A model generated the notes under the pieces. The model ran no database searches. It was not told the DNA's origin and worked only from the letters and a program-made list of their open reading frames with translations. Shown piece after piece: positions 62,742 to 64,000 of a stretch of 64,000 nt of DNA (the stretch's first letter is position 1; every line of letters starts with the position of its first letter). Source of the DNA: Limnohabitans sp. (GTDB lineage Bacteria > Bacteroidota > Bacteroidia > Flavobacteriales > Flavobacteriaceae); NCBI GenBank assembly GCA_030053945.1, contig JASGCW010000002.1, positions 62,001-126,000 on the forward strand. The letters run 5' to 3'. Made by a program: the position numbers and the translations under genes.

Positions 62742-64000
62742 ACCATTCCAATCAACTCCAATGCCTTTTTAATCGATTTTACATTTTCGAAAGTTAATAA
62801 TAAACGGAGACCGTTTTTGGTCTCTTTTTCTTTCATTTTACATAGATTAGAATTTTGTTGCACAAATTGTAACACTTTATGAAAACGTGTTGATTGATAA
62901 TAATCACTCTGCTGGTCACCTATGAAATAGCAAACCATTTTACCTTGTTTCAATACAACTTTTTCGATTCCTAAATGAGTTGCAATCCATTTAATACGTA
63001 GGCTGTCTAATAATGCTAATGCTGGTTTTGGCAATTTTCCAAATCGGTCTTCAAGTTGTTGTTGATATTCTTGTAATTTGTCTTCAGTTTTAATGATAGC
63101 CAAATCGTTGTACAAACTTAAACGCTCTGTTACACTATTAATATAATCATCAGGGAAAAGCAATTCAAAATCGGTATCAATTTGTAGGTCTTTGACGTAT
63201 TCTTTGGTTTCAATGTCACTTTCTTCAGGATAAAGGTCTTTGAATTCGTTTTCTTTCAATTCTTCAATGGCTTCCTGCATGATTTTTTGGTAGGTTTCAA
63301 AACCAATTTCATTGATGAAACCACTTTGTTCCCCACCTAATAAATCTCCAGCACCACGAATTTCTAAATCTTTCATCGCAATATTAAAACCACTACCTAA
63401 ATCGCTAAATTGTGTCAATGCTTGAATACGTTTGCGAGCTTCATCTGTCATTGAAGAATAGGGAGGTGTTATGAAATAACAAAATGCTTTTTTGTTGCTA
63501 CGCCCTACACGTCCACGCATTTGATGCAAATCAGACAATCCAAAATTATTAGCGTTATTGATAAAAATGGTATTCGCATTAGGTACATCTAAACCGCTTT
63601 CTATAATAGTCGTGGCAACTAATACATCAAACTCGCCTTCCATAAACGAAAGCATAATATCCTCTAACTGTTTGCCTTCCATTTGCCCGTGACCAATAGC
63701 TACTTTTGCATCTGGAACTAATCGCTGAATCATTCCAGCAATTTCTTTGATGTTTTCAATTCGGTTATTGATGAAATATACTTGACCACCACGCTGAATT
63801 TCATACGAAACTGCATCACGAATAGTCTCTTCATTAAAACCAACTACTTGTGTTTCGATAGGATAACGGTTAGGAGGAGGAGTGGTTATTACCGATAAAT
63901 CACGTGCTGCCATCAATGAAAACTGTAATGTCCTCGGAATTGGGGTCGCTGTTAAAGTTAGCGTATCAACATTAGTAGCTATCGTTTTTAATTTATCTTT
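62738..64000 (-). CDS. mfd: Transcription-repair coupling factor, C-terminal part (runs off the window)
   Basis: The frame is open to the end of the window and encodes the last 420 residues of Mfd, the ATPase that removes stalled RNA polymerase and recruits UvrA. It begins inside the helicase core: helicase motif III TATPIPRTLQFS, then MAARDLSVITTPPPNRYPI, GGQVYFINNRIENI, VATTIIESGLDVPNANTI and motif VI QMRGRVGRSNKKAFCYF. The TRCF D7 domain follows at the C-terminus (FPDDYINSVTERLSLYNDL). The N-terminal UvrB-like and RNA-polymerase-binding domains are outside the window. Confidence 0.95.
   Translation of the reverse strand, partial: KDKLKTIATNVDTLTLTATPIPRTLQFSLMAARDLSVITTPPPNRYPIETQVVGFNEETIRDAVSYEIQRGGQVYFINNRIENIKEIAGMIQRLVPDAKVAIGHGQMEGKQLEDIMLSFMEGEFDVLVATTIIESGLDVPNANTIFINNANNFGLSDLHQMRGRVGRSNKKAFCYFITPPYSSMTDEARKRIQALTQFSDLGSGFNIAMKDLEIRGAGDLLGGEQSGFINEIGFETYQKIMQEAIEELKENEFKDLYPEESDIETKEYVKDLQIDTDFELLFPDDYINSVTERLSLYNDLAIIKTEDKLQEYQQQLEDRFGKLPKPALALLDSLRIKWIATHLGIEKVVLKQGKMVCYFIGDQQSDYYQSTRFHKVLQFVQQNSNLCKMKEKETKNGLRLLLTFENVKSIKKALELIGMV

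Noticed and set aside
1..64000. tRNA, rRNA, CRISPR arrays, riboswitches and intact insertion sequences
   Set aside because: Spacers were read for cloverleaf-like sequences, regular spaced repeats, known leader structures and transposase frames; none was convincing. Small RNAs could be missed by eye.

Overview
The window looks like a chromosomal segment of a Flavobacteriaceae member (Bacteroidota), probably Flavobacterium or a close relative. The reasons are: AT-rich DNA with long A/T-rich spacers; secreted proteins ending in type IX secretion (T9SS) sorting domains; few Shine-Dalgarno motifs but several Bacteroidota-type promoters (TTG, about 20 nt, TAnnTTTG); and a C5-pathway haem cluster using HemJ. 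I saw no rRNA, tRNA or CRISPR array.

Layout. 1-7.6 kb: tail of a small protein (possibly GldH), a class A penicillin-binding protein, and the two succinyl-CoA:3-ketoacid CoA-transferase subunits. These subunit genes (scoA, scoB) are separated by an AT-rich three-gene block: an AAA/DUF3696-type ATPase, a TOPRIM-like protein and a DUF262 protein. 7.8-14.5 kb: two T9SS exported proteins (a subtilase and a BNR-type beta-propeller) that share an exact 593-bp segment. 14.5-23.4 kb: rlmI, then a membrane MutS-like gene and a tight five-gene cluster (His-rich membrane protein, alpha-oxoamine synthase, two BioF2-like acyltransferases, formyltransferase-like protein). The last five look like an uncharacterised lipid or small-molecule pathway. 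23.4-35.7 kb: class I fumarase, a secreted leucine-rich-repeat protein, a peptide transporter, a LytS/LytTR two-component system, an SpmAB-type membrane protein, secreted hypotheticals, an exonuclease, Ogt and a lipoprotein cytochrome c.

35.9-48.8 kb: haem biosynthesis. hemA-hemC-hemD-hemE-(GNAT)-(DUF3575-like)-hemF-(DUF4421-like)-hemB run on the minus strand. An AraC-type regulator, hemH, a broken yhcG remnant, hemJ and a sensor kinase run on the plus strand. Together HemA, B, C, D, E, F, J and H cover the pathway from glutamyl-tRNA to haem except HemL, which is not in this window. 48.8-56 kb: crotonase, HD hydrolase, acyl-ACP desaturase, PlsC, bacilliredoxin, CAT-like acetyltransferase, HAD hydrolase, and an RloA/RloB-like ATPase plus TOPRIM-like pair. 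56-64 kb: metG, an LD-carboxypeptidase, YraN, an ACT-like protein, a large M48 membrane protease and the C-terminal part of mfd.

The strongest candidates for something undescribed are the ATPase/TOPRIM-like/DUF262 block inside the scoAB operon (possible anti-phage system) and the oxoamine synthase/acyltransferase/formyltransferase cluster. The second ATPase/TOPRIM-like pair (RloAB-like) and the perfect repeat shared by two exported proteins also deserve attention. All functions are read from sequence patterns by eye; no database search was run.
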